Source: Eutrophocola sp964503965
GTDB lineage: Bacteria > Pseudomonadota > Gammaproteobacteria > Pseudomonadales > Pseudohongiellaceae
Assembly (NCBI GenBank): GCA_964503965.1
Contig: CAZDCK010000004.1
Location: 62,001 to 126,000, forward strand
DNA: 64,000 bases
Direction of reading: 5' to 3'
Position numbers and translations under genes: made by a program. Below, one piece after another: positions 1 to 8,698 of this stretch (position 1 is the first letter of the stretch; each line of letters opens with the position of its first letter). The notes beneath the pieces are model-generated. The model made no database searches and was not told the origin of the DNA. It saw only the letters and a list, made by a program, of their open reading frames with translations.

Positions 1-368
1 CGGGAACCGGATGTATTTCTGATCATGGGGTTGGTACCAAGTGTGGGGTTTTGCTTCTGATGACTAATTTGATGATACAAATATATCAGGTCAGGCAACA
101 TAACCAAAAAGGGATAATAGCGGGTTATGATGTGGTTACCCTTCATGTGATTGCAAAGGTAGTATTGCCCTGCGCTATCACATAATCACGGAGAGGAAAT
201 ATCATGAGAAGCGGAGTCAATCGTATGCAAAGGCTTATGTTGGTCTGACCCTCAGATAGGTAGGACGGTATTGGTTTCGAGGTGGACCCAATCGATCAGG
301 CTGGAATGATCAGACGGGTATTTTGCCGGAACTTACTGCTGCAATATTTTTCAAATGGCGTTCAGCCT
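1..368. other. Left edge, no convincing gene
   Basis: No long reading frame here is supported on either strand. The only notable item is a 14-codon frame at 204-248 (+) preceded by a good ribosome-binding site (GGAGAGG, about 7 bases before the ATG). It reads like the first residues of an exported protein (basic, then hydrophobic) but stops at once. It may be a truncated gene start or chance. The stretch also holds whatever ends the minus-strand oxygenase/ferredoxin operon, but I see no clear terminator hairpin. Confidence 0.4.
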
Positions 369-647
369 TTATATATCCAGAACCAGGCGATCGGAATTGG
401 ATCTTGAACAACAGGGTGTAAATTCACCGTTCACGTTTCTTTCATCATCCGTGAGTATGGAGTCCCTGTGATCCGGTTCACCTTCCAGAACTTTCACAAT
501 ACAGGTGCCGCAAATACCCTGTTCGCAGGAAATGGGATGATGAATGTCGTTTTCATACATGACATCGACAATACTTTTGTCTGGCGGAATGACTAAAACT
601 TTATCACTCTTGGCGAGTTTGACTTCAAAGCTTCTTTCTTCATTCAT
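369..647 (-). CDS. Stand-alone 2Fe-2S ferredoxin, VanB C-terminal type
   Basis: A 92-residue plant-type [2Fe-2S] ferredoxin that would pass electrons to the Rieske oxygenase encoded just upstream. Cluster ligands are visible as CEQGICGTC (Cys41, Cys46, Cys49) and a fourth cysteine in the CC pair at 79-80, inside the CCSRS signature of vanillate O-demethylase reductases. PDHRD at 58-62 is also typical of VanB. Full VanB proteins are about 310-320 residues, with FMN and NAD(P)H domains ahead of the ferredoxin; here only the ferredoxin module exists, starting with its own ATG. Its start overlaps the oxygenase stop (ATGA at 644-647), so the two are translationally coupled. An unlinked reductase must supply electrons. 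Function as a ferredoxin is secure; the physiological substrate of the pair is not. Confidence 0.88.
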   Translation of the reverse strand: MNEERSFEVKLAKSDKVLVIPPDKSIVDVMYENDIHHPISCEQGICGTCIVKVLEGEPDHRDSILTDDERNVNGEFTPCCSRSNSDRLVLDI

Positions 648-1681
648 GATCTACTCTCAGGGTTTTGTCGTTGCTGTAATTTCGTGACGGCTCTGCGCGC
701 CATGACTCGTGGTGCATCGGCCTTGTTATCGACCAGCCACTGCTCACCAAACTCATTGATTCTTTCCTGTTGCGCTTCCACCATGACTTTATCCTCAGCC
801 AGGGCCTTTCGAATTTCACTGTCGATCTTTTTTGTTGCTGCAGGATTATTCGTCTCATGCCCATTGGCTGTGGACCAGAAATAAAAACAGGAGGTATCAG
901 TTTCCGGTGTCAGGGCATGCCAGATGCGCATGTCAAAACGTGGTGCTCCTGCTGTTTCGCGGTCTTCACCCGTCTGGACGCCACCGGAATACTGGATAAC
1001 AAAGGCCGGTGCAATAAACTCAAAATCCTGCCAGCGATCAATCATTCCGGGAAAGGGGACGCAATTGTTATAAACAGGAGGAGCTGGGGCATTACTCATG
1101 CGTCTGCTCAGTTTAATACCGTTGTCAGTCGCATCGAGTTCATTCTTCGCTACCATGTGTACACTCGGTGCGGAGCCTCCAACCGAATCTGGATGAACAT
1201 AGGCCAGATGCGTGGCATCAAGAAGATTATCAACCAGCATCAAATAGTGGCATTTCACCGGCATCATGTCATGGATATGCGGCCAGTTTTCGGTATCGTT
1301 ATGAAAGGGGTAATCGGGGATCATGCTTTCATCGGCTTTATCGGCGTCACCAATCCAGATCCAGAGCATCTGGTCTTTCTCAACCAGAGGATAATCCCTG
1401 ACGCGGGCTTTTTTCGGGATAATGTCCTGATTTGGCACTTCGACACAGGCACCATCACAGCCAAAAATTAATCCGTGATAGTTGCAGCGAATCCCTTTTT
1501 CCACCACAGTGCCCAGGCTCAGGGGAGCGCCCCTATGGCAGCAACTATCCTGTAAAGCGGCGGCCTGGCCATCCAGGGTGCGGTAGAGCACGACAGGTTC
1601 ATTGCAGATCCGTCGTGCTAGAGGCTGGTTAGTGATCTCATCGGCCCAGGCGGCCAGATACCAGGCATTGTTTACTATCAT
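644..1681 (-). CDS. Rieske non-heme iron oxygenase, VanA (vanillate demethylase) family
   Basis: Oxygenase component of an aromatic O-demethylase/oxygenase, cytoplasmic. The Rieske cluster motif is C47-x-H49 ... C66-x-x-H69 (CCHRG and CNYHG). The catalytic mononuclear iron site is the NxxDxxHxxxxH motif: Asn152, Asp155, His158, His163. Length (345) and the N-terminal NNAWYLAAW segment match the VanA group, which demethylates vanillate and similar methoxy-aromatics. The ATG at 1679-1681 follows a G-run Shine-Dalgarno. It is the first gene of a two-gene operon with the ferredoxin at 369-647, divergent from a MarR regulator. A large palindrome lies between start and regulator. Exact substrate (vanillate, syringate, another aryl ether or a steroid-like ring) cannot be read from sequence. 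Confidence 0.9.
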   Translation of the reverse strand: MIVNNAWYLAAWADEITNQPLARRICNEPVVLYRTLDGQAAALQDSCCHRGAPLSLGTVVEKGIRCNYHGLIFGCDGACVEVPNQDIIPKKARVRDYPLVEKDQMLWIWIGDADKADESMIPDYPFHNDTENWPHIHDMMPVKCHYLMLVDNLLDATHLAYVHPDSVGGSAPSVHMVAKNELDATDNGIKLSRRMSNAPAPPVYNNCVPFPGMIDRWQDFEFIAPAFVIQYSGGVQTGEDRETAGAPRFDMRIWHALTPETDTSCFYFWSTANGHETNNPAATKKIDSEIRKALAEDKVMVEAQQERINEFGEQWLVDNKADAPRVMARRAVTKLQQRQNPESRS

Positions 1682-1711
1682 TTTTTTTTCCCCCGGAATA
1701 CACTATTGCAG

Positions 1712-1745
1712 TAAGTGTGCTTACTAAAATTAGTAAGCATACTTA
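1712..1745. promoter_or_regulatory. Putative MarR operator palindrome
   Basis: An imperfect 34-bp inverted repeat lies between the divergent oxygenase and MarR genes. Its core is TTACTAA-AA-TTAGTAA (1721-1736), and symmetry extends outward to 1712/1745 with one mismatch (1717/1740): 16 of 17 positions per arm pair. Size, symmetry and position fit a MarR dimer site that overlaps the oxygenase promoter. Binding is inferred. Confidence 0.7.
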
Positions 1746-1855
1746 TTTATGCTGATTGACACAACAGTCTGCATTTGATTTATCAGGTCTCCAGTTGCCA
1801 TGAAGGGTAATCTGGATTTTGGTGTTAAGGGTATACAGAGTTTGGTATTTGACAC

Positions 1856-2341
1856 ATGAAGAAGAAAGCAGACGGTACTGCTCTTGAAGAGCTTTACGCC
1901 CGCCCCGGATATCTAGTCAGGCGGTGCCACCAGGTATCAACCGGGATATTCCACCAGAGTTTCAAGGAGCTTAATTTGACTCCCATTCAGTACTCAACGC
2001 TATTTGTGCTAAAACATAATCCTGGACTTGATCAGGTGACTATATCCGGGCTTGTTGCCATTGATAAAAGTACGACAGGTAATGTTTTGAAACGGCTTGA
2101 ATCCCGGGGACTTTTGAAACGTAAATCTTCTGAGGATGATGGACGAATCAGGCTTATCTATTTAACCAGGAAGGGGCATTCATTAATGGACAAGACGGAA
2201 ACACTCCTTGATAGAACCCAGGAGTTGTTAATAGAACCGCTGAATAAAAAAGAGCGGGAGCAACTTATGCATTGCCTGAGAAAAATAACCACTGAGCACA
2301 ATCAAAATAGCCGAGCTCCATTAATCAGGCAGCCGGATTGA
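1856..2341 (+). CDS. MarR-family transcriptional regulator
   Basis: A 161-residue winged-helix protein of the MarR family, usually a dimeric repressor released by phenolic ligands. The family pattern is visible: an N-terminal dimerisation helix, the segment LTPIQYSTLFVL (about 41-52), the recognition region with DKSTTGNVLKRLESRGLLKR (about 70-89), then the wing SSEDDGRIRLIYLT (about 92-105). It is transcribed away from the Rieske oxygenase operon, with the palindrome at 1712-1745 between them. Repression of that operon in the absence of an aromatic acid or its CoA ester is therefore the simplest model. The ligand is unknown. The start ATG has only a weak Shine-Dalgarno (no clear AGGAG). Confidence 0.92.
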   Translation: MKKKADGTALEELYARPGYLVRRCHQVSTGIFHQSFKELNLTPIQYSTLFVLKHNPGLDQVTISGLVAIDKSTTGNVLKRLESRGLLKRKSSEDDGRIRLIYLTRKGHSLMDKTETLLDRTQELLIEPLNKKEREQLMHCLRKITTEHNQNSRAPLIRQPD

Positions 2342-2362
2342 AACCTGGTGACAAAAGGCGAA

Positions 2363-2403
2363 CTGCCAGGGACCCAGGTCGTTTTTTTTCTGGGCCCTGG
2401 CAG
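2363..2403. terminator. Hairpin between convergent genes
   Basis: The arms CTGCCAGGGACCCAG (2363-2377) and CTGGGCCCTGGCAG (2390-2403) pair over 14 bp with one bulged A. A T8 run (2382-2389) lies in the loop. On the plus strand a smaller GACC/GGTC stem directly precedes that T run and could terminate the MarR transcript; the large stem serves the convergent minus-strand gene less clearly. Confidence 0.55.
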
Positions 2404-2411
2404 GGCTGAAT

Positions 2412-4889
2412 TTATCTGCTGACGTCTACACTGTTCTGAGGTTCGCCATTATCAGCAGTCGCCACTACAAGCTTGACCCACAGCGTATCTTCATCCTGAT
2501 AGTATGAAGTGTCACGGGCATCCTTCAGTGCACCCAGGCTGCTCTGTGTTATGCCGGCAGCGCTGGTAGTGAAACCGGGCAGTTCAAATATCACCCAGGA
2601 GCCCTCGTCCATTTCGCTCAGGGAAAGGGAAAGGGAATTCCTGCCTGTCTCTACCCTTACCTCGGCACCACTGCGTATGGTAGCTGGCCCTGTGTATTCC
2701 AGTCGCCTGCCATTCCGACTAAGCATGACAGGTTCGGGAATAGGGCCGTTGCCGAATCCGAAACTTCCACCGACACTGAAGCGTCCCATATCACCCTGGC
2801 ACACAGCAGCGTTCCACGACGGCTTGAGCTCACAGGCTTCTTCGTCGGAGGCGATGCCATTGTCCAGGACAATATAGGAATCTGGGATTCCACTCACCGA
2901 GCCGTCCAGGTCGTGAATTGTTGCGCCCCTCCAGGCATTTCGCCTGCCAAAATCGGAGGCCCATTTCCGCACAATCGGTGGAAAGTGCACCGGCTTGGCG
3001 TTCGTAAATGTCGCTCCCTGGATGGCGTTCTCGGTACTCATCCCGAAGCTGGTATACATTAGGTAGGATATTGCTCCTGCATCACGTGTGTCATTTTCCT
3101 CGTAATTCATAAAGGCGGTATTGACCACATCATGACGCATGTCGTAGTACTCATAACCGCGGATCGGGAAATCCGCATTCTCATTGGGCAAGCTGCGGCC
3201 ATAAGCGATTTCCGCCGGTGTTTCCGGATTACCGATATTATCGGTTTCACCCACGAACAGGGAGTCAATGACCTTTGATGTGTAGGGGGCACGACCAACG
3301 GCGGAAGCCGCGTGGGTAAATCCGATCGCATTGTCTGCAGCTTTCAGGTTGGTAAACAGGTGCAGTTCACCTCGGCCCCAAACGCCGCCATTGCGGTTCT
3401 TGTAGGTGGTGAAGTCCTCAAAATGTGATACCAGCATCTCACTGCTTGTGTCGGCCGGATCAGCATAGCTGACATGGTAGTTGCTGCCGACAACGCTGAA
3501 AGTGTTATCCGGCCGGGGTCCCCGGTCGAACATAAAACCATCAAAATTTGAGTGGGCGGTGTTCCCGCTGAATTCTCTCACCCGGGTTCGACGTGGCCAG
3601 GTATTGGCGCTGACCTCTGTACCTTCGAAGGCGCCGATCGGGTGTACCGGTAAGGCAAACCAGAAGCCGATCTGGTCGGACCCCGCTGCCACATTGTCCC
3701 TGTAGATATTATCCGAATTGGTGATCCAGAAAGTTGATGCCGTATTGTCCGAGGGCAGCAGGACATGCTCGGAGTTCTGGCCATTCGATACAGGTCGCCC
3801 CGGGGCAAGGTTGGTTGGCTCGCACGGCAGCGTCGGATGACACTTGGTCTGGATGCCCAGGTTTTTAACTACCTGGTTACCTGTCTCGACAGCATCTTCC
3901 ATGAAGAAGCAGTGCCCCACGGTGTTGTAGGTAACATTGTTTTCGACACGCAGGTTGTCTGTGCCATGAATGGTCACACAGCGATTGTAGGTGTCATGAA
4001 TAGCGGAATTGCGGATATATTGCCCAGTCACATCGCCATTGATATGCCAGTGAATCGGATAGCGGGCGAGTTCCAGGTGCTGGCCCATGCGGTAAAGTTC
4101 AATGCCGGACACGGTCATGTGGCTGCCGGCCATGGCCATGATATGCCCGCCAAAGTAGGAGTCTTCAGCTGAGTCAGAGGCCTGCACCTTGATATTGCGG
4201 GTCAGCATGCCGACTTCGCCACGTTCGTCCACACCATAGGTGATTTCGCCGAAATGCATGTACTTGAGGGGTTCATCCAGTGTAATGCGATTGCCCCGGA
4301 TGCGCCTGATATGGCGCCGCTCGGCCTGACGGGGATTGTAATCCGTGGAAGCAAGGACGATTTCGTCGCCGATCTGCCAGCCACTGGCATCAAGCACCCT
4401 GATGCGGGTGTCACCAGCCTCGGCGGTTTCTGCCAGTTTTGTCCAGGAGTTTTCCCGATTCCCGTGCAGGCTCAGCACGCCGGGTGCCATTAATATCCCA
4501 CGATCACCCATACCATTGATGTTTTCGTTCGGGACATTGTCGGTCAGGGTGATTATGGCGTTGCCCGTAAAGGGATCGCTTTCGGTGCCAATCTCCAGTC
4601 TGCCGCGATTCAGGATCCACTCGGTGGTGAGCTCTAGGTCTTCCCCATTAGCAAAAGTAAGGGTGCCATTCAGATTGATACCATTGAGTCCCGGTGGACT
4701 GATATCAAGAACTACGTCCATACCTGCGCCAATGGTGACTACATCACCGGCCGAAGGAAGTGTGCCACCTGACCAGGTGGCTGTGTCAGACCATAGTCCG
4801 CTGCTGACCGCTTCCTGTGCCTGGGCACTTATGGTGAAGCAGACTGAAACGAGTAAAGAAAAGAGGAACGGACATTTGTAAATTCCCAT
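2412..4889 (-). CDS. Secreted CEMIP/TMEM2-like protein with G8 domain and beta-helix (paralogue 1)
   Basis: An 825-residue exported protein: signal peptide 1-24 (cut after AQA), G8 domain about 33-150, then a right-handed parallel beta-helix. Motifs shared with animal CEMIP/TMEM2 hyaluronan depolymerases: ASTDYNPRQAE, YPIHWH, RCVTIHGT, GHCFFMEDA, HVLLPSDN, AAGSDQIGFWF, NTAHSNFDGFM, FVGETDNIGNP, FPIRGYEYYD and DLDGSVSGIPDSY. A C-terminal module (EMDEGSWVIFELPGF ... EDTLWVKLV) is shared with the other two copies at 18641 and 25878. It is the most divergent copy and ends SVDVSR rather than SITxSR. Catalytic activity on hyaluronan or another acidic glycan is inferred from family only. The promoter-like element at 4941-4957 precedes it. 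Confidence 0.85.
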   Translation of the reverse strand: MGIYKCPFLFSLLVSVCFTISAQAQEAVSSGLWSDTATWSGGTLPSAGDVVTIGAGMDVVLDISPPGLNGINLNGTLTFANGEDLELTTEWILNRGRLEIGTESDPFTGNAIITLTDNVPNENINGMGDRGILMAPGVLSLHGNRENSWTKLAETAEAGDTRIRVLDASGWQIGDEIVLASTDYNPRQAERRHIRRIRGNRITLDEPLKYMHFGEITYGVDERGEVGMLTRNIKVQASDSAEDSYFGGHIMAMAGSHMTVSGIELYRMGQHLELARYPIHWHINGDVTGQYIRNSAIHDTYNRCVTIHGTDNLRVENNVTYNTVGHCFFMEDAVETGNQVVKNLGIQTKCHPTLPCEPTNLAPGRPVSNGQNSEHVLLPSDNTASTFWITNSDNIYRDNVAAGSDQIGFWFALPVHPIGAFEGTEVSANTWPRRTRVREFSGNTAHSNFDGFMFDRGPRPDNTFSVVGSNYHVSYADPADTSSEMLVSHFEDFTTYKNRNGGVWGRGELHLFTNLKAADNAIGFTHAASAVGRAPYTSKVIDSLFVGETDNIGNPETPAEIAYGRSLPNENADFPIRGYEYYDMRHDVVNTAFMNYEENDTRDAGAISYLMYTSFGMSTENAIQGATFTNAKPVHFPPIVRKWASDFGRRNAWRGATIHDLDGSVSGIPDSYIVLDNGIASDEEACELKPSWNAAVCQGDMGRFSVGGSFGFGNGPIPEPVMLSRNGRRLEYTGPATIRSGAEVRVETGRNSLSLSLSEMDEGSWVIFELPGFTTSAAGITQSSLGALKDARDTSYYQDEDTLWVKLVVATADNGEPQNSVDVSR

Positions 4890-4940
4890 GGAAACAGTCT
4901 CCCCTGTTTTCGTGTTAAGTAATCCCTGATTGGGCCGGAA

Positions 4941-4957
4941 AGAATAACATGATTTCC
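4941..4957 (-). promoter_or_regulatory. Conserved upstream element of CEMIP-like gene 1
   Basis: Read on the minus strand this is GGAAATCATGTTATTCT, ending in an extended -10 shape (TGnTATTCT) about 52-57 bases before the start codon. The same element occurs at the same distance before the other two CEMIP-like genes (21324-21341, 28557-28576). A promoter role is inferred from this conservation. Confidence 0.5.
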
Positions 4958-4959
4958 CT

Positions 4960-5391
4960 GCAACCTGGCTATAGCCAGATGGTGATCAAAGGAGATAGCT
5001 TGATTGACGTCCAGATAAACTTTGGCACCAATATTATTCTCTCCTTTGAATAGCCTCTTCGATTCAAAATATCTGGTGAATAACTTTTTCAACAAACAAT
5101 CAGTTTTACAAACTATTCGCATCAGCATAGACTTTTGGGCCTGTTGCACATATTTATGTCACATACTTCATCACGGGGGGAGTTTGATTGAAGAGCATGC
5201 GCTGGCATGCATTAGCTGGCACTCTCCTGATTTTTCTGGCACCGTTTTTTACCTAGGCAGCTTGTTGGAACCGGGAGCGCAGGTACTGGTTACTGAGGAT
5301 GTGGTCGTGTTAAGCGTCTGGACGGTATTACTGTAGAGCTGGTCAGGTCCTGACAGGAAATTATAAAGATAACTATAAGGAGTAAAGACTG
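4960..5391. other. Intergenic region between divergent genes
   Basis: AT-richer spacer between CEMIP-like gene 1 and the lectin-like gene. Short open frames on both strands show no recognisable protein. A clear AAGGAG Shine-Dalgarno at about 5377-5382 serves the gene starting at 5392. No repeat or hairpin of note was seen. Confidence 0.4.
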
Positions 5392-6063
5392 ATGTTGAAA
5401 AAAATCGTAACAAGCGTTTGTTTGCTGAGTGTATGTGCTCTTCCCAATGCGGCTTCAGCGGCGCAACCTGATGCTGATGCTGAGCGTCCTGAAATGACTT
5501 TCTTTATTACCAGCAGGGGGATTGGTGATGGCGGTAACCTGGGCGGTCTGGCTGGTGCTGATGCCCATTGCCAGGCACTGGCAACGGAGGCTGGAGCCGG
5601 CCAACTTACCTGGGCGGCCTACCTGAGTACCCAGGGTCCCGATGGTGTCGATGCTCGTGACCGTATTGGGGAAGGTCCATGGGCCAACTCCAAGGGAGTG
5701 GTAATGGCGACCAGCGTGGAGAATCTCCACTATGACAATTCCAATTTCAACTGGATGCATACCCGTGATGAAAACGGTCACCAGTTTGCCTCACGTATTG
5801 ATGGTAACCCTGACTTTACGGAACATGATGTTCTCACCGGCACACAGATGGACGGTACCGCCATGCCCGATGGCCAGGACGCCACCTGTAACAACTGGAC
5901 CAGCAATGATGAAGGCAGCGCCTGGGTCGGTCATGGTGACCGCTATTCTTTTGATATTCCTGGTTCTTCCTGGAATTCTTCCCATGGCACACCGGGTTGT
6001 ACACAAGAAGCGCTGGTTCAGGTCGGTGGTGCCGGTTTGCTCTATTGCTTCGCAACAGACTGA
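5392..6063 (+). CDS. Secreted C-type-lectin/endostatin-like domain protein
   Basis: A 223-residue protein with a clear signal peptide (1-23, cut after ASA). The mature part has the pattern of bacterial lectin-fold proteins related to collagen NC10/endostatin and DUF1554: FFITSRGIGDGGNLGGL, then GADAHCQALA, W-AYLS, ARDRIGEGPWANSKG, and later CNNWTS and LLYCF. Cysteines at about 63, 164, 203 and 219 could form two disulfides. No catalytic motif is evident. It is probably a carbohydrate- or surface-binding exported protein. It is divergent from CEMIP-like gene 1 and followed by a bidirectional terminator. The ATG at 5392 is well placed after AAGGAG. Confidence 0.75.
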   Translation: MLKKIVTSVCLLSVCALPNAASAAQPDADAERPEMTFFITSRGIGDGGNLGGLAGADAHCQALATEAGAGQLTWAAYLSTQGPDGVDARDRIGEGPWANSKGVVMATSVENLHYDNSNFNWMHTRDENGHQFASRIDGNPDFTEHDVLTGTQMDGTAMPDGQDATCNNWTSNDEGSAWVGHGDRYSFDIPGSSWNSSHGTPGCTQEALVQVGGAGLLYCFATD

Positions 6064-6123
6064 TTCCAGATCAAGGGGGCAGATCAGGCATCTTTGCCCC
6101 CTCTCTCTACTTTGCACAACTCG

Positions 6124-6152
6124 AAAAAAACCAGGCTGATGCCTGGTTTTTT
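6124..6152. terminator. Bidirectional rho-independent terminator
   Basis: A perfect hairpin AACCAGGC-TGAT-GCCTGGTT is flanked by A7 on the left and T6 on the right, so it can stop transcription in both directions. It sits between the convergent lectin-like gene and the five-gene operon ending at 6181. A second, tail-less GC hairpin (AGGGGGCA/TGCCCCCT, 6074-6102) precedes it. Confidence 0.9.
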
Positions 6153-6180
6153 GATTGAGGAACAAGGAAGAGCTGGCTGT

Positions 6181-7062
6181 TTACGACCAATGCAACTGCA
6201 CAATATTCCCGTCCGGATCCTGAATGCGCAGAATGGGCGGATTGCCGGGGATGGGCAGCACTTTACCTCCCAGAGCCTCAACACCTTTCGTGACCTCATC
6301 TTTGTCGAAGCGGTCAACCTTGATGCCGAACAGGGCAATGCCAGGTTCCTCGCCGTATTCGTAGCGTGCCTGCTGTAGATACAGACGCGTTTGTGATTCC
6401 GGAAATTCAAAATAGGCGCGGCTTTTGTCCGGGGTCCAGGAGTGTTCGCCGTAAAGTACACCGTACCAGCCCAGAGCGCGTTCGATGTCGCGTACGCGCA
6501 GCAAGACACTTTGTACCCCGTGAGGTGTCACCAGCCCCTGGTGCCAGGGGACGAATTGAGAAGGTTCCGCAACGGTCACCAGTGTGTCAGGGGCAGGCAG
6601 GAACTGAATTTCAATTCCATCGGGGTCCGGAAACAGTGCGCCAAACCCTCTGGACCCAGGAAATTCTCCGAAGCCGCCAGCTACAAACTGTTCTTCCAGA
6701 CCTGCCATGATGGCTTCGCCGTCACGCCGCCAATCATAGACTGAGGTACAGAAATGGCCAATGTAGCTGCCACGGCCAGCTGAGTCGCCTACCGCCAGAT
6801 AACCGACTTCACGACTTTCAGTCAGTGGGTTTAACAACACAAAATACCGGGTTCCCCCACGAAAAGGCTGGGCATGCAGTTCAGTATTGAGCAGGCCCAT
6901 GTAAAATTTCGTGGTAGCTTCAACATCCGGCACCATCACATCCAGATGATCCAGCCCCGGCGTTCGCAGCGGCAGCACTGCATCCTGTGCCTGGGTGAAG
7001 GATGAAAACGGAGCCGCTAATGCAGCCATTCCCGCCAATACAGTGCGACGCTTGAAATTCAT
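6181..7062 (-). CDS. Tat-exported VOC (glyoxalase/dioxygenase-fold) protein
   Basis: A 293-residue protein with two vicinal-oxygen-chelate modules, about 35-150 (PGLDHLDVMVPDVEATTKFY...) and about 172-293 (GVQSVLLRVRDIERALGWYG ... RIQDPDGNIVQLHW). Metal-ligand candidates are the His of LDHLDV and the Glu in IEIQFLP in the first module; the matching His of the second module is not obvious (GVQSVLL), so the site may be half-degenerate. The N-terminus has a twin-arginine signal (KRRTVLAG, then a short hydrophobic stretch to TQAQ), so the folded protein is exported. It is the last gene of the operon that starts at 13826, 27 bases after the ankyrin gene. The reaction is unknown; VOC proteins include dioxygenases, lyases and isomerases. 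Confidence 0.82.
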   Translation of the reverse strand: MNFKRRTVLAGMAALAAPFSSFTQAQDAVLPLRTPGLDHLDVMVPDVEATTKFYMGLLNTELHAQPFRGGTRYFVLLNPLTESREVGYLAVGDSAGRGSYIGHFCTSVYDWRRDGEAIMAGLEEQFVAGGFGEFPGSRGFGALFPDPDGIEIQFLPAPDTLVTVAEPSQFVPWHQGLVTPHGVQSVLLRVRDIERALGWYGVLYGEHSWTPDKSRAYFEFPESQTRLYLQQARYEYGEEPGIALFGIKVDRFDKDEVTKGVEALGGKVLPIPGNPPILRIQDPDGNIVQLHWS

Positions 7063-7089
7063 TGTGGCTCTCCTTTTTTATTCTTGTGA

Positions 7090-8691
7090 CTATGGATTGG
7101 TTCCAATGCCGGTGTCTGTTTGCTGTGCCAGCAGGTTTTCGATCAGCGCAACTGTTTCCGGACGATCCACCGGTGGATGGGTAGCGAGGAAAACACCATG
7201 GGCCCAGGTCACAGGCGTTCGTCCGACATTATCAGCAACATCCATTTTGGCACCATTGTCTGCCAGGTAACGAATAATGTCATTCAGGCCACGGTTAGCC
7301 GCTCCATGGACGGCAGCCAAACCCAGTTCGTTCCTGGCGTTGACATCATTGCCCAGTGAATGGGCCAGCTTGACTGCTTCCAGTAAAGCCTCGGGGCCTT
7401 CATCAAAGGTCTGTGCAACAGTCCAGTTGATACCTGCAGCAGCCATCAAGGGGGTAGTACCATTGTAGGAGCTTATATTGGGATCGGCGCCATATTCGAC
7501 AAGTAGTTTCATGGTGGTCACATCGCCGGAAAGTGCTGCCCGGTGGAAAACTGTCTGGCCAGTCACGTCTACCCATTGCAGGTTACCCAGGCGGGTTATC
7601 CAGCGGCGGACAGGAAGGACTTCCTCAATACGTGTGTTCGGGTCCGCACCACGTTCCAGCAATCCCTGGATCAATTCCAGCACTGCACCACGGTCGATGC
7701 CATTGCTTTCGTTGGGGCCACGTACTTCGACATTGCGCAAATCCACGGCGGCATAGAGCGGGCTCTGACCGTACCAGTCACGGGTGTTGATATCGGCCCC
7801 ATGTTCAATCAGGTACCAGGCGACTTCAAGATGCTGGGTGGAAAGGCCTGGCGTTATGGCTACCGTGGCATTAATGATGGCGGTGAGCAGGGGCGTATCT
7901 CCATTCGCATCGCTTTGTTCCAGATCGGCTCCGGCTTCCACGAGTAATTTGGTGGTTTCCAGGTCACCCTGTCGTGCAGCGTATAACAAGGGCGTCTTGG
8001 CTCCACCAATGGCTTCACGCTGTCCGCGGTCAGGGTAACCACCCCAGTTAACGCCTACGCCATGAGAGGCCCTGACATTTTCAGGCAAACGCCAGTCGGG
8101 AGCTACCCCCGGTAAACTTTGGGCATTCACTTCAGCTCCAGCGTTCAACAGCAAGGCAACTACCTCGGGCGACCCCGAGCGGACCCCCATCATTAATGCT
8201 GTTTGCTCAAACACCGGCTCGCGGTAATTAACATCAACCTGTTTTTCAAGCAGCGCCTCGACGATGCCCGGTGTTGCGCTGCGTGCGGCCAACATTAATG
8301 GACTTTCGCCAGTAACATCCGGTGTGTTCACATCAACACCCCGTTCTATCAGTAGCTGCACCATATCCAGATCGCGATTTTCGATCGCCAGACTCAGGGC
8401 TGAAACTCCCAGCCCGTTGCGCAGGTTGATGTCGGCACCTGCATCCAGTAAACGCCGGGTCAGCTCCAGTTCCTCATAGTGCACCAGCCAATGCAGTGCC
8501 GGCGTAGCATGGGGACCGAGAGCATCGACATCGGCGCCTATCTCGGCCACCATCTGGCGGACGCTATCCAGATTGCGTTCCATGGCCGCCACAGCAAGCC
8601 GGTCATCAGCCTGCACGTTCAGTGGCAGCAGCATGCCCGTTAATACACCAAGCCATAAGATATGCTGTTTTATTCCTGTCAGAGTAATCAC
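7090..8691 (-). CDS. Exported ankyrin-repeat protein
   Basis: 533 residues with a signal peptide (to about residue 28, VQA) followed by roughly ten ankyrin repeats (for example LLDAGADINLRNGLGVSALSLA, LLEYGADPNISSYNGTTPLMAAA-type units). Ankyrin arrays mediate protein-protein contacts. The start is GTG (8689-8691) with GAGGGG upstream, 7 bases after the DUF1552 stop, so the genes are tightly coupled. Position between the Tat-exported DUF1552 and VOC genes suggests a periplasmic scaffold for the products of the same operon. That role is inference. Confidence 0.88.
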   Translation of the reverse strand: MITLTGIKQHILWLGVLTGMLLPLNVQADDRLAVAAMERNLDSVRQMVAEIGADVDALGPHATPALHWLVHYEELELTRRLLDAGADINLRNGLGVSALSLAIENRDLDMVQLLIERGVDVNTPDVTGESPLMLAARSATPGIVEALLEKQVDVNYREPVFEQTALMMGVRSGSPEVVALLLNAGAEVNAQSLPGVAPDWRLPENVRASHGVGVNWGGYPDRGQREAIGGAKTPLLYAARQGDLETTKLLVEAGADLEQSDANGDTPLLTAIINATVAITPGLSTQHLEVAWYLIEHGADINTRDWYGQSPLYAAVDLRNVEVRGPNESNGIDRGAVLELIQGLLERGADPNTRIEEVLPVRRWITRLGNLQWVDVTGQTVFHRAALSGDVTTMKLLVEYGADPNISSYNGTTPLMAAAGINWTVAQTFDEGPEALLEAVKLAHSLGNDVNARNELGLAAVHGAANRGLNDIIRYLADNGAKMDVADNVGRTPVTWAHGVFLATHPPVDRPETVALIENLLAQQTDTGIGTNP

Positions 8692-8698
8692 AAGCCCC

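Noticed and set aside
5022..5336. 104-codon plus-strand frame in the intergenic region
   Set aside because: Irregular composition, no ribosome-binding site, no family resemblance.
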